From NCBI GenBank assembly GCA_049889095.1, contig JBLJFK010000002.1: a stretch of DNA of 64,000 bases; one strand, written 5' to 3'. Position numbers and translations under genes: made by a program. Numbering within the stretch: the first letter of the stretch is position 1; every line of letters begins with the position of its first letter. The notes beneath the pieces are model-generated. The model ran no database searches. It saw only the letters and a list, made by a program, of their open reading frames with translations, and had not been told where the DNA came from. This document shows, in pieces, positions 36,699 to 46,327 of the stretch. Source of the DNA: Ewingella sp049889095 (GTDB lineage Bacteria; Pseudomonadota; Gammaproteobacteria; Enterobacterales; Enterobacteriaceae).

Positions 36699-37578
36699 AT
36701 TTCTGCTGCATATTCTTTGCATCGCAGGTATCTACGCGATGATTGCGCTGGCCCTGAATCTCCAGGCCGGTTACGCAGGCCTGCTCAATTTTGGCCACAT
36801 TGCGTTTGTCGGTATCGGCGCTTACGCCATCGGGATCGGCAGCCAGTTTTCACTGCCACTCTGGGTGGTGATCCCCGCAGGGATCGCACTGGCGATGGTC
36901 GTCGCCGCTGCAATGGCGCTGCTCGGACGCCAGCTTTCCACCGACTATTGGGGAATTGCCACGCTGGCACTGGCAGAGATCATCCGTATTTCGGTGATCA
37001 ATGAAGAAGAGTTTACCGGCGGTGGTCAGGGCATTGGCGGCATTATGGCCCCGTGGGCGAGCGGCGAACAACGGCATGACGTGATGATCTTCGCCGTACT
37101 GATCCTGCTGTGTATCGCCCTTTGCACCTTTATTTCCCTGCGTTTCGCTTCCAGCCGGTTCGGACGTGCCCTGCGTCTGATGCGCGAACAACCTCAGTTG
37201 GCGATGTGCATGGGCTACTCTCTGTTGTGGCTGAAATGCCGCGCACTGATGTGTAGCGCGATCATGTGCGTTATCGCCGGGATGCTCCTCGCCTGGTACA
37301 CCAACTATGTCAGCCCGGATTACCTGCTCTCTTCTGAGACGTTCCTCATCTGGAGCATGGTGATGATCGGCGGTATCGGTAATGTGCGCGGCGTGCTGGC
37401 CGGGGTGCTGGTCGTTGAAGGGTTGTACAATTTTATTCCTTTCGCCAAAGATCTGCTGCACATGAGTTCTGACTTAACCGGTGCACTTCGGCTCGGGCTG
37501 GTTGGGCTGGTGATGCTGATCGGTTTGTTATTGCGTCCGGGCGGTATTCTCCCGGAGAAACTGAGGATCCTGCCATGA
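36691..37578 (+). CDS. LivM-type ABC permease
   Basis: Second membrane subunit, 295 residues from the GTG at 36691, chosen because GGGAGGTG lies 5 bases before it; an ATG 27 bases upstream has no ribosome site. Motifs: YAMIALALNLQAGYAGLLNFGHIAFVGIGAY and GRALRLMREQPQLAMCMGYSLLWLKCRALMCSAIMCVIAGML. It is richer in Cys and Met in the last-named loop than usual LivM proteins. The stop overlaps livG-like ATG by 4 bases. Confidence 0.88.
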   Translation: MSEFLLHILCIAGIYAMIALALNLQAGYAGLLNFGHIAFVGIGAYAIGIGSQFSLPLWVVIPAGIALAMVVAAAMALLGRQLSTDYWGIATLALAEIIRISVINEEEFTGGGQGIGGIMAPWASGEQRHDVMIFAVLILLCIALCTFISLRFASSRFGRALRLMREQPQLAMCMGYSLLWLKCRALMCSAIMCVIAGMLLAWYTNYVSPDYLLSSETFLIWSMVMIGGIGNVRGVLAGVLVVEGLYNFIPFAKDLLHMSSDLTGALRLGLVGLVMLIGLLLRPGGILPEKLRILP

Positions 37579-38354
37579 CCACATTGCTCACTGTAGATGA
37601 CATCAGCAAAGCATATGGCGGCAATCAGGTGCTGAAATCGGTCACGTTTGACCTTAAAAAAGGTGAAATTCTGGGATTGCTGGGGCCGAACGGTTCGGGC
37701 AAAAGCACCCTGCTTAACGCCATTTCAGGATTTACGTCCATCGACAACGGCACCATTAACGTCGGGACGGAGCGCATCGACAAGATGCCGCCGCATCGCA
37801 TCATCAGAACCGGTATTGCGCGCACTTTCCAGCTACCGGCGATGCCGGCAAAAATGACGGTGATGGAAGTGGTGATGTCGGCGGGAACGCGGCATCACGG
37901 TATCTGGAACGGGCTGTTGTCGCTGCCATCAGGACGGCGCGCAGAACGAGAAGATAGCGTAAAAGCCACGGCATTACTCGACACCCTGTTGCTGACTCAC
38001 GTTCGGGATTTGCCTGCCGCTGCGCTTTCCGGCGGCCAGAAAAAACTACTGGGCATTGCCTGTGCGCTAATGGGTGAACCGAACATTCTGATGCTGGATG
38101 AGCCGATGGCCGGTGTTCACCCTAACTTGCGTCAGGAGCTGGTTGAAACCTTGATCTCCCTGAGCCGTCAGGGCATTTCGCTGATTATCATCGAGCATGA
38201 CATGCATTTTATTAAGTCACTCTGTCAGCGCTGTATCGTACTGGATCGCGGGCACATCGTCGCCAGTTGCCACCCTGACGATCTGTCTAAAAATCAAGAT
38301 GTACTGGATGCGTATCTCGGACGCGGAAACCGCACGTTGAAGGAGGCAGTATGA
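37575..38354 (+). CDS. LivG-type ABC ATPase
   Basis: ATPase subunit of 259 residues. Walker A is LLGPNGSGKSTLLNAISGF, the signature is ALSGGQKKLLGIACALM, and Walker B is ILMLDEPMAGVHPNL, followed by IIEHDMHFI. The LivG-type long insert between Walker A and signature is present (RTGIARTFQLPAMP). It overlaps its neighbours by 4 bases on both sides. Confidence 0.92.
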   Translation: MTTLLTVDDISKAYGGNQVLKSVTFDLKKGEILGLLGPNGSGKSTLLNAISGFTSIDNGTINVGTERIDKMPPHRIIRTGIARTFQLPAMPAKMTVMEVVMSAGTRHHGIWNGLLSLPSGRRAEREDSVKATALLDTLLLTHVRDLPAAALSGGQKKLLGIACALMGEPNILMLDEPMAGVHPNLRQELVETLISLSRQGISLIIIEHDMHFIKSLCQRCIVLDRGHIVASCHPDDLSKNQDVLDAYLGRGNRTLKEAV

Positions 38355-39070
38355 TCAGACTCAATGATGTTGTCGCCGGTTACACGCCGGGCGTCGATAT
38401 TTTACAGGGAATTTCGCTGGACGTTTCGCAGGCGGAAATCGTGACGCTGCTGGGACCCAACGGCTGCGGGAAATCCACCCTGCTCAAATGCATTGCAGGG
38501 TTTCTGACCCCACGCCGTGGCGAAGTTCAACTGAACGGGCAACACACCGCTGATATCCCAATTCACCGTAAAGTCCGCGAGTGTTCGCTGGGGTTTGTGC
38601 CTCAGTTGGATAACGTTTTTAACAGTCTGAGCGTGGCAGAAAACCTGCGAACTGGCGGGCAGTTTTTGCCGCCGATGAAACGCAAAGCGCGTATGGAGCA
38701 GCTTTGTGAACTCTATCCGCTGTTGCGTAAAAAATGGCAGTCACCGGCCTCAGCACTCTCTGGCGGCGAGCGACAAATCCTGGCTCTGACCCGCGCACTG
38801 ATGCCGGAACCGGCGATTTTGCTGCTGGATGAACCTTCCGCCGGGCTGTCGCCCAAAATGCTCGATGAAGTTTTTAGCGCGATTCAGGTTATCCGCCAAC
38901 TGGAAAAAGTCACGATTCTGATGGTCGAACAAAACGCCATGGAAGCCCTGCATATTTCAGATCGCGCCTACATCTTGTCCCTTGGCAAAGTCGCGCTGAC
39001 CGGCAATGCCCGTGATTTGCTCAATGACCCGCGCATGAGCGAACTGTATTTCGGGGGGCGCACCGTTTAA
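38351..39070 (+). CDS. LivF-type ABC ATPase
   Basis: Second ATPase, 239 residues. Walker A is LLGPNGCGKSTLLKCIAGF, the signature is ALSGGERQILALTRALM, Walker B is ILLLDEPSAGLSP and the switch His lies within LMVEQNAMEALHISDRAYIL, where the usual His is replaced by Asn-Ala as is common in LivF. It is translationally coupled to the preceding gene. The operon continues to the VOC gene after 53 bases. Confidence 0.92.
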   Translation: MIRLNDVVAGYTPGVDILQGISLDVSQAEIVTLLGPNGCGKSTLLKCIAGFLTPRRGEVQLNGQHTADIPIHRKVRECSLGFVPQLDNVFNSLSVAENLRTGGQFLPPMKRKARMEQLCELYPLLRKKWQSPASALSGGERQILALTRALMPEPAILLLDEPSAGLSPKMLDEVFSAIQVIRQLEKVTILMVEQNAMEALHISDRAYILSLGKVALTGNARDLLNDPRMSELYFGGRTV

Positions 39071-39123
39071 ACCATGACGTCACCCTTTGATATCAAAATA
39101 AAAACAGGTCGGGAGAACATGTT

Positions 39124-39975
39124 ATGTCTCAATTAATTCCCGAGGTTGATCATGCGGTGATCAACGTAGATGACCAACTGGACGATGCCGAAGCGTTATT
39201 TATCCGCATGGGATTTCAACTGACCGCCCGCGGGCATCACTCGATGGGATCGAGCAATCATCTGGCAATATTTGGCGATAACTATCTGGAGCTGCTCGGC
39301 TATGAGCCAGATGCTTCAGACAGCACCGGCACACCCAAAGGCTTATGGCAGCCGCCGTCCGGTTTAGTCGGGCTGGTCTGGAAAACCAACGACGCTGGGG
39401 AAACCTATCAGCATTTAGAGGCTTGCCAGCTGGCCGGTGAGCCGCCGACGACATTTTTCCGACCGGTGACGCTTCCCGATGGCAACATTAAGGATGCACG
39501 GTTTTGCATCACGCGAATTGACGCCAGCAATATCCCTAACGGCTTCAGTTTTTTCTGCCAGCACCTTACGCCAGACGCCGTATGGCAACCTGTGTGGCAG
39601 CAGCATCCCAACGGCGTGCTTGAGCTGAGTGAATTCGTGATTGTGGCCGACGATCCGCTGCACGCCATGCAGGTGTATTCCCGGATGTTCGCACCGGCAC
39701 ACGACATATGCGCCACGGGTGAAGCATTTTATCTGCAGGCAGGAAAAACTCGTCTGCGGTTCATCTTGCCAGAGCAGGCTAAGCACGAGTTCATCGCCCT
39801 GCCCGACGATTATTGTGGGCAACCGCGCATGAGTGCACTGGAATTTACCGTATTCTCTCTGGCTCAGCTACGCACCTGTCTGACTAAGGGCGATGTCTGT
39901 TTTAGTGAGTTAAATAGCGCTATTGTCGTTTCCCCGCCCAATGCATTTAATGTGGCGCTGCGGTTTCGCGAGTAA
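39124..39975 (+). CDS. VOC-superfamily (glyoxalase-like) protein
   Basis: A 283-residue protein of two vicinal-oxygen-chelate modules. The first begins EVDHAVINVDDQLDDAEALFIRMGFQLTARG and includes NHLAIFGDNYLELLGYEP, giving metal-ligand candidates His and Glu. The second half repeats the fold (ELSEFVIVADDPLHAMQVYSRMF). It resembles the Glyoxalase_3 type. The function here is unknown, perhaps ring or C-C bond chemistry on the imported compound. It is the last gene of the ABC operon. The gap to dcuS is 106 bases. Confidence 0.8.
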   Translation: MSQLIPEVDHAVINVDDQLDDAEALFIRMGFQLTARGHHSMGSSNHLAIFGDNYLELLGYEPDASDSTGTPKGLWQPPSGLVGLVWKTNDAGETYQHLEACQLAGEPPTTFFRPVTLPDGNIKDARFCITRIDASNIPNGFSFFCQHLTPDAVWQPVWQQHPNGVLELSEFVIVADDPLHAMQVYSRMFAPAHDICATGEAFYLQAGKTRLRFILPEQAKHEFIALPDDYCGQPRMSALEFTVFSLAQLRTCLTKGDVCFSELNSAIVVSPPNAFNVALRFRE

Positions 39976-40081
39976 GAAGTCAGATGCAGCTCTCACGTCT
40001 GTGTTTGACACGTCATTTGAGGTAGACGCCAGAGTCGCAAACGTAGACCATAAGCCATCAATAATGGTCACCGGGACTTCA

Positions 40082-41707
40082 ATGAGCGACTCGCCGCATC
40101 CCGTGCGTAAGCACCCCATGAAACTGAGTACTTCCGTCTTTCTGATGATCAGCGCCGTGATTATTTCCGTACTGCTGGTAGTACATCTGCTGTATTTCGT
40201 TCAGATCAGTGACACCGCGCGCGATGGCGTGAAAGATAAGGCGCTGGCGGTGGCACGTACGCTGGCGGATTTGCCCGAAATTCAGCACGCGCTCTCTCTG
40301 CCGCCCGACAGCGGCATTATTAAGCCCATCGCCAGTGCGGTGCAAAAAAGAAACGATCTGCTGTTTGTGGTGGTCACCAACATGGATGGCATTCGTTACT
40401 CGCATCCGAATGCGGACGTGATTAGTCACCACTTTATTGGCAAGGATATTGATCCTGCGCTGCTCGGCAAAGAGAACGTGTCGATCAATAGGGGTATGCT
40501 GGACGAGGCGCTACGCGTCTTCACGCCAATCTATGACGATCAGCACCACCAGATCGGCGTCGTGGCTATCGGGATCTCACTGGTGAAAGTGACCGAGCAG
40601 ATTAATAAAAGCCGCTGGAGCATTCTGTGGACGGTGCTATTCGGCATGATAGTCGGCACGCTGGGCACCTGGGTTTTGGTGAAAATGCTCAAACGTATTC
40701 TGTTCGGGCTAGAACCTTATGAGATATCCACGCTGTTTGAACAGCGTCAGGCAATGCTGCAATCCATTAAGGAAGGCGTGATTGCCGTGGATGACAATGC
40801 CCAGGTGACGCTTATCAATCAGGAAGCCCGCCAGATGTTTCTGGAAACCGGCACAGAGATCGGCACCCGTCCTGAGAGCAATCGTGAATCGCAGCCGCTG
40901 ATCCTCAACTTGTACGATGTTTTACGCACCGGCATCTCACGGCGGGATGAAGAGATCAATTTTAAAGGCCGGTTCTTGCTGAGTAATACCGTTCCCGTGC
41001 GCAACAATGGCGTTATTATTGGTGCCATCTGTACCTTCAGGGATAAAACAGAAGTCAGCCAGTTAATGCAGCGTCTGAGCGGCATGGTAAACTACGCCGA
41101 TTCGTTACGTGAGCGCTCACACGAATTCATGAATAAGCTGCACGTTATTCTTGGATTGCTACACATGAAAAGCTATGCGCAGCTCGAAGACTACATTCTC
41201 AAAACGGCCAATAAGTATCAGGCAGAAATTGGCTCCCTGCTGTTGAAAATCAAATCGCCGGTGATCGCGGGCTTCTTACTGAGCAAGATTAACCGTGCGT
41301 CGGATACGCGGCATTTGCTCACGCTGAGTGATGACAGCTTGTTGCCTGATAACGCCAATGAAAACCAGGTTGCAGCACTAGTGACCGTGTTAGGCAATTT
41401 AATCGAAAACGCACTGGACGCGCTGGGTGAGCAATCAGATGGTGAAGTGAGCGTGTTGTTGCATTATCAGAATGGCTGGCTGGCCTGCGTGGTCAGTGAT
41501 GATGGCCCCGGCATTGCGCCGGACAATTTGGACGCCATTTTTCAGAAAGGTTTTTCGTCCAAAGGCGTAGAGCGTGGCGTCGGGTTATTCCTGGCAAAAC
41601 AACAAATAGAAAACCTGGGTGGTACGATTGCCGTTGAGTCAGAACCTGATGTTTATACTCAATTTTTTGTTAAAATTCCGTGGGATGGTGAGGGGAAAAC
41701 TGCATGA
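40082..41707 (+). CDS. dcuS: DcuS, C4-dicarboxylate sensor histidine kinase
   Basis: Membrane sensor of 541 residues. Helix 1 spans ~16-40. The periplasmic PAS domain carries ligand-binding Arg105 and His108 in IRYSHP and Arg145 in ALRVFTPIYD. Helix 2 spans ~180-200. A cytoplasmic PAS follows, then the kinase domain with His347 (RERSHEFMNKLHVILGLLH) and N-box NLIENALDAL. It matches E. coli DcuS throughout. The start at 40082 gives an N-terminus parallel to the E. coli protein; the open frame extends 159 bases upstream into the VOC gene in another frame and is discarded. It overlaps dcuR by 4 bases. Confidence 0.95.
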   Translation: MSDSPHPVRKHPMKLSTSVFLMISAVIISVLLVVHLLYFVQISDTARDGVKDKALAVARTLADLPEIQHALSLPPDSGIIKPIASAVQKRNDLLFVVVTNMDGIRYSHPNADVISHHFIGKDIDPALLGKENVSINRGMLDEALRVFTPIYDDQHHQIGVVAIGISLVKVTEQINKSRWSILWTVLFGMIVGTLGTWVLVKMLKRILFGLEPYEISTLFEQRQAMLQSIKEGVIAVDDNAQVTLINQEARQMFLETGTEIGTRPESNRESQPLILNLYDVLRTGISRRDEEINFKGRFLLSNTVPVRNNGVIIGAICTFRDKTEVSQLMQRLSGMVNYADSLRERSHEFMNKLHVILGLLHMKSYAQLEDYILKTANKYQAEIGSLLLKIKSPVIAGFLLSKINRASDTRHLLTLSDDSLLPDNANENQVAALVTVLGNLIENALDALGEQSDGEVSVLLHYQNGWLACVVSDDGPGIAPDNLDAIFQKGFSSKGVERGVGLFLAKQQIENLGGTIAVESEPDVYTQFFVKIPWDGEGKTA

Positions 41708-42423
41708 TCAATGTGCTGGTAGTCGATGATGATGCCATGGTCGCAGAGCTAAACCGCTGCTACGTGAGCCAGATCGCCGGGTTTACGTGCTGCGGAACGG
41801 CCTCTACGTTACAACAGGCAAAAGACATCGTTTTGAATACACAGCAGCCTATCGATCTGATTCTGCTGGATGTGTATATGCAGCAGGATAACGGTCTGGA
41901 TTTACTCCCGGCGCTGCGTAATACCAAACGGCCTATCGATGTGATCGTGATCTCTTCCGCTGCCGATGCGAAGACCATCAAAAAGTCGCTGAACTACGGC
42001 GTGGTGGATTACCTGATTAAACCGTTCCAGTTTTCCCGCTTTGAAGAAGCACTGATCGGCTGGCAGCAGAAAAAATCGCTGATGGATAATCAGAAATATT
42101 ATGAACAGTCGGACGTTGACCAGTTAATTCATGGCAATAATCAGGCAGTGACCGATAATAAAAAGCTGCCTAAAGGCTTAACAACACAGACGCTGCGCAC
42201 GTTGTGCCTGTGGATTGATGCACATCCTGAGACTGAATTCTCAACAGATGAACTGGCGAACTCGGTCAACATTTCGCGGGTTTCTTGCCGTAAGTACCTG
42301 ATATGGCTGGCAGACTGTCATATTCTGTTTACCAGTATTCATTACGGCGTCACAGGCAGACCGGTGTATCGCTACCGTTTGCAGGCGGAACATTATTCGT
42401 TGCTGAAACAGTACTGTCAGTAA
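41704..42423 (+). CDS. dcuR: DcuR, C4-dicarboxylate response regulator
   Basis: Response regulator of 239 residues, CitB/DcuR family. The receiver contains VVDDDAMVAELN and the phospho-acceptor Asp56 in LILLDVYMQQDNG. The C-terminal helix-turn-helix is TDELANSVNISRVSCRKYLIWLADCHIL. With DcuS it activates fumarate respiration genes in the presence of fumarate, malate or succinate. Its 3' end overlaps the convergent apbE gene by 7 bases. The likely targets are the reductase, transporter and fumarase genes that follow. Confidence 0.95.
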   Translation: MINVLVVDDDAMVAELNRCYVSQIAGFTCCGTASTLQQAKDIVLNTQQPIDLILLDVYMQQDNGLDLLPALRNTKRPIDVIVISSAADAKTIKKSLNYGVVDYLIKPFQFSRFEEALIGWQQKKSLMDNQKYYEQSDVDQLIHGNNQAVTDNKKLPKGLTTQTLRTLCLWIDAHPETEFSTDELANSVNISRVSCRKYLIWLADCHILFTSIHYGVTGRPVYRYRLQAEHYSLLKQYCQ

Positions 42424-43376
42424 ACCGTGCAGAAACGGTTATCCAGCAACGTGAAAGTAAACTGGCGCTGTGAGGAGAAAATCACCTGCTGATCCCGGGT
42501 AACGAAAATAGCCTCGATGTCCGGGAAATTATGTAAATACCGGAGGCTTTTTTCGACCCCCATGCCGTAGAGCAGCGTGGTGTAGATGTCGCCGTCGATG
42601 GAGTTATCAGAAATAACGGTCACGCTGAGCAGTTCGTTATCCAGCGGATAACCGGTTTTAGGATCGAGGATGTGATGGTAGCGATGGCCGTCACATTCAA
42701 AATAGCGTTCGTAAATACCAGATGTCACCACCGATTTACCGTTCACGTTAATCACACCGATCAATGCATCAGGCTCTGAAAAAGGCGTCCTCAGGCCAAT
42801 CGCCCACGCCCCTTCCCCGCCGGCACCCAGCGTTTGTACATTCCCGCCCAGATTAATCAGCGCATGCTGAACCCGTTCCTGATGCAGGAAATCCCTCACC
42901 ACGTCGGCAATATAGCCTTTGGCGATCGCCCCGAGGTCAATTTCCATTCCGGCTTTTTGCAGAAACACGGAGCACGACTGTTCATCGAGGATCACGTCAT
43001 GCGGGTCCGTCAGCGCGATCAACGCACGAAGCGCGTCGGCGTCAGGCACGCTGTTGCCGCTGAAGCCGATTTTCCAGCATTTAACCAGCGGGCCGATGGT
43101 GAAGTTGAAACAGCTATCCGGCAGCAGGCTGACCGCTTTCGCGCATTCAATCAGATTAAATATCGGCGGGCTAACCGACACCGCATGACTGCCCGCTGCA
43201 TGGTTTATCGCCATGATGTCAGAATCGTTCCGGTTAACCGTGAAGATATTTTCCTGCTGTTTGATGAGCCTGAAAACGCGCGATGCCAGACTCTCGTTAT
43301 GTTCAAACAGCTTGAGAAGAATGGGCGAGCCCATCAAAACGGCGGAATAAGCATAAACACGGGCATCTGGCGTCAT
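42417..43376 (-). CDS. apbE: ApbE-type FAD:protein FMN transferase, cytoplasmic
   Basis: A 319-residue flavin transferase that attaches FMN to a Thr of target proteins using FAD. Motifs are MEIDLGAIAKGYIAD, LINLGGNVQTLG, YHHILDPKTGYPL and SIDGDIYTTLLYGMG (metal-binding Asp and Thr region). There is no signal peptide or lipobox, unlike the periplasmic ApbE of the Nqr/Rnf pathway, so it acts in the cytoplasm. It lies downstream of the three-domain reductase whose FMN_bind domain carries the acceptor motif, and is surely its maturation enzyme (established pairing in Klebsiella). Confidence 0.9.
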   Translation of the reverse strand: MTPDARVYAYSAVLMGSPILLKLFEHNESLASRVFRLIKQQENIFTVNRNDSDIMAINHAAGSHAVSVSPPIFNLIECAKAVSLLPDSCFNFTIGPLVKCWKIGFSGNSVPDADALRALIALTDPHDVILDEQSCSVFLQKAGMEIDLGAIAKGYIADVVRDFLHQERVQHALINLGGNVQTLGAGGEGAWAIGLRTPFSEPDALIGVINVNGKSVVTSGIYERYFECDGHRYHHILDPKTGYPLDNELLSVTVISDNSIDGDIYTTLLYGMGVEKSLRYLHNFPDIEAIFVTRDQQVIFSSQRQFTFTLLDNRFCTVY

Positions 43377-43398
43377 AGAAAGTACCTGAACTGAGGGG

Positions 43399-43425
43399 AA
43401 AAAACCTGCGCCGCATAGGCGACGC
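43399..43425 (-). terminator. Attenuator-like hairpin between the reductase gene and apbE
   Basis: On the minus strand GCGTCGC pairs with GCGGCGC (one G-T pair) around a 4-base loop, followed by AGGTTTTTT. It sits in the 61-base gap between the two genes and may lower apbE transcription relative to the reductase. Confidence 0.6.
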
Positions 43426-43437
43426 TGGGGTTAGCAG

Positions 43438-46215
43438 TTAGCACATAGCGTGTTTCGCGGCATTACGTCCGGCCAGAATACCGAAGATGATGATATCTGC
43501 AACGGCATTACCGCCAATGCGGTTCGCACCGTGGATCCCGCCGGCCACTTCACCCGCCGCATACGCGCCGCTGATGATCTGCTCGTGGCGGTCCAGCACG
43601 CAGGTGTTGGTGTTAATCGTCACACCGCCCATGGTGTGATGCACACCCGGCGCGATGCGGATCGCGTAGAACGGTCCCTGATTGATCGGATGGCGCAGCG
43701 CCGTTTTACGGCCAAACTCGGCATCGCTCTGTTTATCTACCGCCACATTGTAGCTTTCCAGCGTGGCGAGGAACGCGTGGTGATCAATCTCCAGCTTCGC
43801 CGCCAGTTCCATCGGTGACGCGGCGCTAATCACAAAACCGCGCGCGATATATTCATCGGCCGCTTTGTTGTTCAGACGGATTTGCTCATCAAACACCACG
43901 TAAGCGAATTTCTCCGGCAGGCCAATGATGTTCGCAGACACTTTGTCGCGGGTTTCCATCTCGTTGAAGAAACGCTTGCCCGCCTGGCTCACCAGAATTG
44001 CACCGCCGCCACGAATGGCTTCGGAAATCAGATACGACGTGGTTTGTTCAACGGTCGGGTGGATCTGAATTTCGCCCATATCCACTGTGCCTGCGCCGAT
44101 TTTCTGCAAAATCGCGATGCCGCTGCCGGTCGCGCCTTTGTGGTTGGTGGTCACGAAGCCGTCAAGCTCTGGACGATATTTCACCACCATTTCACTGTTA
44201 GCACTGAAACCGCCGGTGGCGACAATCACGCTTTTGGCGTTGATGGTCAGTGCTTCGCTGTCGTCGTTGAGCAACTTCACGCCCTGCACCACGCCGTCGT
44301 GATAACGGATTTCGGTGACGGACGTATCCAGCATTACGTCGATGTTACGTTTGTTGAGATTCTTCACCAGACCGCTGATCAGGAAGCCGCCGACGGCGCT
44401 GCGATCTGCCGGACGGTGCGTACGGTCGATGCTCATACCGCCGGTGATGGTGATGTCGCTCAGTTCAATATTGTGCTCTGCCAGCCATTCGACCGCCTGC
44501 GGGGCACGCTCCACGAACTCTTTCAGCAGCACGGTGTTATTCTTTAAATGGCCGCCTTTCAGGGTTTCCTGATAGAACAGCTCTTTACTGTCTTCGATGC
44601 CTTTCAGCTTCTGATAACGGGTATCGGCGGCGTTCATGCCGACAGATGCCTTAATGGTGTTACCGCCGATAGTGGACATTTTTTCCACGATCAGCACTTT
44701 CGCGCCTTCGTCACACGCCTGAATTGCCGCCGCCAGACCGGCACCGCCGCTGCCGACCACCACCACATCGTAGCTTTGCGGCTCAGACAGGCTGACGCCC
44801 TCTTCCAGCAACTGCGCTTTACAGGATTTCGCAATCGCCTTAGAGACGGCTTTTTTCACCGCCTCACTCTGCTCGGTCGCGCCGGTCACCGCATCAACGT
44901 GCGGGCTGTTGGCATCGAGGATACGCGTGCGAATAATGTCAAAACTGGTGGTGAATTCGACGTCAATATCGGCACCGGCTTGCAGTTCGATATCCGCAAT
45001 GCGGTCGGTTTCCAGACTGACGTTAATCGCCAGTTCACTGGCCGGATGCTGCACTTTTTCCTGAAACATACCGGCTTTGAATTTCTTCGACGTCATGCTC
45101 ATGTCGCGGATCATCGCGTCCACCAGCGAGAAGCGCCACAGCGGTTCAGGGATGGTCAGCGCTTCGCGTTGGGTGCTGTCGATGAACAGTTCGAGTTTCT
45201 GAGCACTGGCGATGCGGTCGATCCAGTCGGGATAGGCGATGCACGCTTTACCGATGGCAATCATGTCATAGCCATGTGCCATCGCCAGTTCGGCATCGAC
45301 TTTATTGACGATACCGCCCACACCCATCACCGGGATTTTCGCCAGTGTGTCAGAGCGCATCGCGACGTATTTGTCGATAAGCGGCGTCGGGTCAGTGGTA
45401 TCGACGATGGAAGGTCGCAGCGAATAACCCAGCGAGAAATGCAGATAATCCAGACCGCGCGCCGCCAGCTGCTCCAGCAGATAGAGGGTGTCGGCAAAAC
45501 GGATGCCCGGCTCTTCCAGCTCTTCCGGCGAGAAACGGTAACCGATGATGAAAGAGGCGTCGGCGTACTGTTTCGCCATGCGGTGCGTAATGTCGAGGAT
45601 CGCCAGCGGGAAACGGGCGCGGTTTTCGCGGCTGCCGCCCCATTTATCGTCACGCTGGTTAGAGTTCGGCGAGAAGAACTGCTGGATGAGATAGGTGTTG
45701 GCACCGTGGATTTCCACACCATCAAAGCCGGCTTCAATGGCACGACGCACACCTTCACCGAATTTGGTGATCATGCCGTCCACGTCTTCAGCGGTCAGCG
45801 CGACCGGCGTCGCTGCGCCATCTCGCGGCGCAGCCAGTGCGCTGGGTGCAACCGGCGTCTGACCGCCAATCAGTTTAGGTTCACTCATGCGGCCGCCGTG
45901 ATAAATCTGCAGCACCGCCCTGGAACCCTGGGATTTCACGGCCTCAGCGATTTTGGCCAGACCGTCAATTTTACTGTCGTTGTCGATACCAATAGCACCG
46001 GGGAACGCCAACCCTTTGTCATCGATAAAGCAGCATTCAACGATAACCGTACCGATGCTGCCGGCACGTGCGCGGTAGTATTCCACCAGCTCGCTGGTGA
46101 CCGTGCCGTCGTAAAAACCGGTACAGGTGGTCATCGGTGCCATCAGCACACGGTTTTTCAGCACGGTGCCATTCGGCAGAGTGAACGGACTCAATAATTG
46201 CGATTTATGGTTCAT
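43438..46215 (-). CDS. Soluble NADH:fumarate reductase, OYE/FMN_bind/flavocytochrome-c-type three-domain protein
   Basis: Cytoplasmic 925-residue flavoprotein. Domains: an OYE-like NADH:FMN oxidoreductase (~5-365, with IEIHGANTYLIQQFFSPNSN near residue 170), an FMN_bind domain (~385-470) with the flavinylation motif DAVTGAT (acceptor Thr447), and a FAD-dependent fumarate reductase domain (~483-925, VVVGSGGAGLAAAIQA). Active-site motifs EAIRGGGAIL, GVHHTMGGVT and GANRIGGNA are intact. The ATG at 46215 follows GGGG at 9 bases; a TTG would add 5 residues. The layout matches the NADH-dependent fumarate reductase of Klebsiella. Related acrylate and urocanate reductases exist, so the acceptor is probable, not proved. 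Confidence 0.88.
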   Translation of the reverse strand: MNHKSQLLSPFTLPNGTVLKNRVLMAPMTTCTGFYDGTVTSELVEYYRARAGSIGTVIVECCFIDDKGLAFPGAIGIDNDSKIDGLAKIAEAVKSQGSRAVLQIYHGGRMSEPKLIGGQTPVAPSALAAPRDGAATPVALTAEDVDGMITKFGEGVRRAIEAGFDGVEIHGANTYLIQQFFSPNSNQRDDKWGGSRENRARFPLAILDITHRMAKQYADASFIIGYRFSPEELEEPGIRFADTLYLLEQLAARGLDYLHFSLGYSLRPSIVDTTDPTPLIDKYVAMRSDTLAKIPVMGVGGIVNKVDAELAMAHGYDMIAIGKACIAYPDWIDRIASAQKLELFIDSTQREALTIPEPLWRFSLVDAMIRDMSMTSKKFKAGMFQEKVQHPASELAINVSLETDRIADIELQAGADIDVEFTTSFDIIRTRILDANSPHVDAVTGATEQSEAVKKAVSKAIAKSCKAQLLEEGVSLSEPQSYDVVVVGSGGAGLAAAIQACDEGAKVLIVEKMSTIGGNTIKASVGMNAADTRYQKLKGIEDSKELFYQETLKGGHLKNNTVLLKEFVERAPQAVEWLAEHNIELSDITITGGMSIDRTHRPADRSAVGGFLISGLVKNLNKRNIDVMLDTSVTEIRYHDGVVQGVKLLNDDSEALTINAKSVIVATGGFSANSEMVVKYRPELDGFVTTNHKGATGSGIAILQKIGAGTVDMGEIQIHPTVEQTTSYLISEAIRGGGAILVSQAGKRFFNEMETRDKVSANIIGLPEKFAYVVFDEQIRLNNKAADEYIARGFVISAASPMELAAKLEIDHHAFLATLESYNVAVDKQSDAEFGRKTALRHPINQGPFYAIRIAPGVHHTMGGVTINTNTCVLDRHEQIISGAYAAGEVAGGIHGANRIGGNAVADIIIFGILAGRNAAKHAMC

Positions 46216-46327
46216 TATATTCAACCCCAAGCTTATAAAATATTTAATAATCTATGAATTCACTATCGACTCTATATTTATTAATTTTATTTACGGCCGA
46301 TGTCATAGGCGTATCATAGCGATAAAA

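Noticed and set aside
44548..46197. 549-residue plus-strand open frame opposite the fumarate reductase
   Set aside because: Antisense shadow of a strongly supported gene; low-complexity His/Arg/Asp-rich translation with no motifs.
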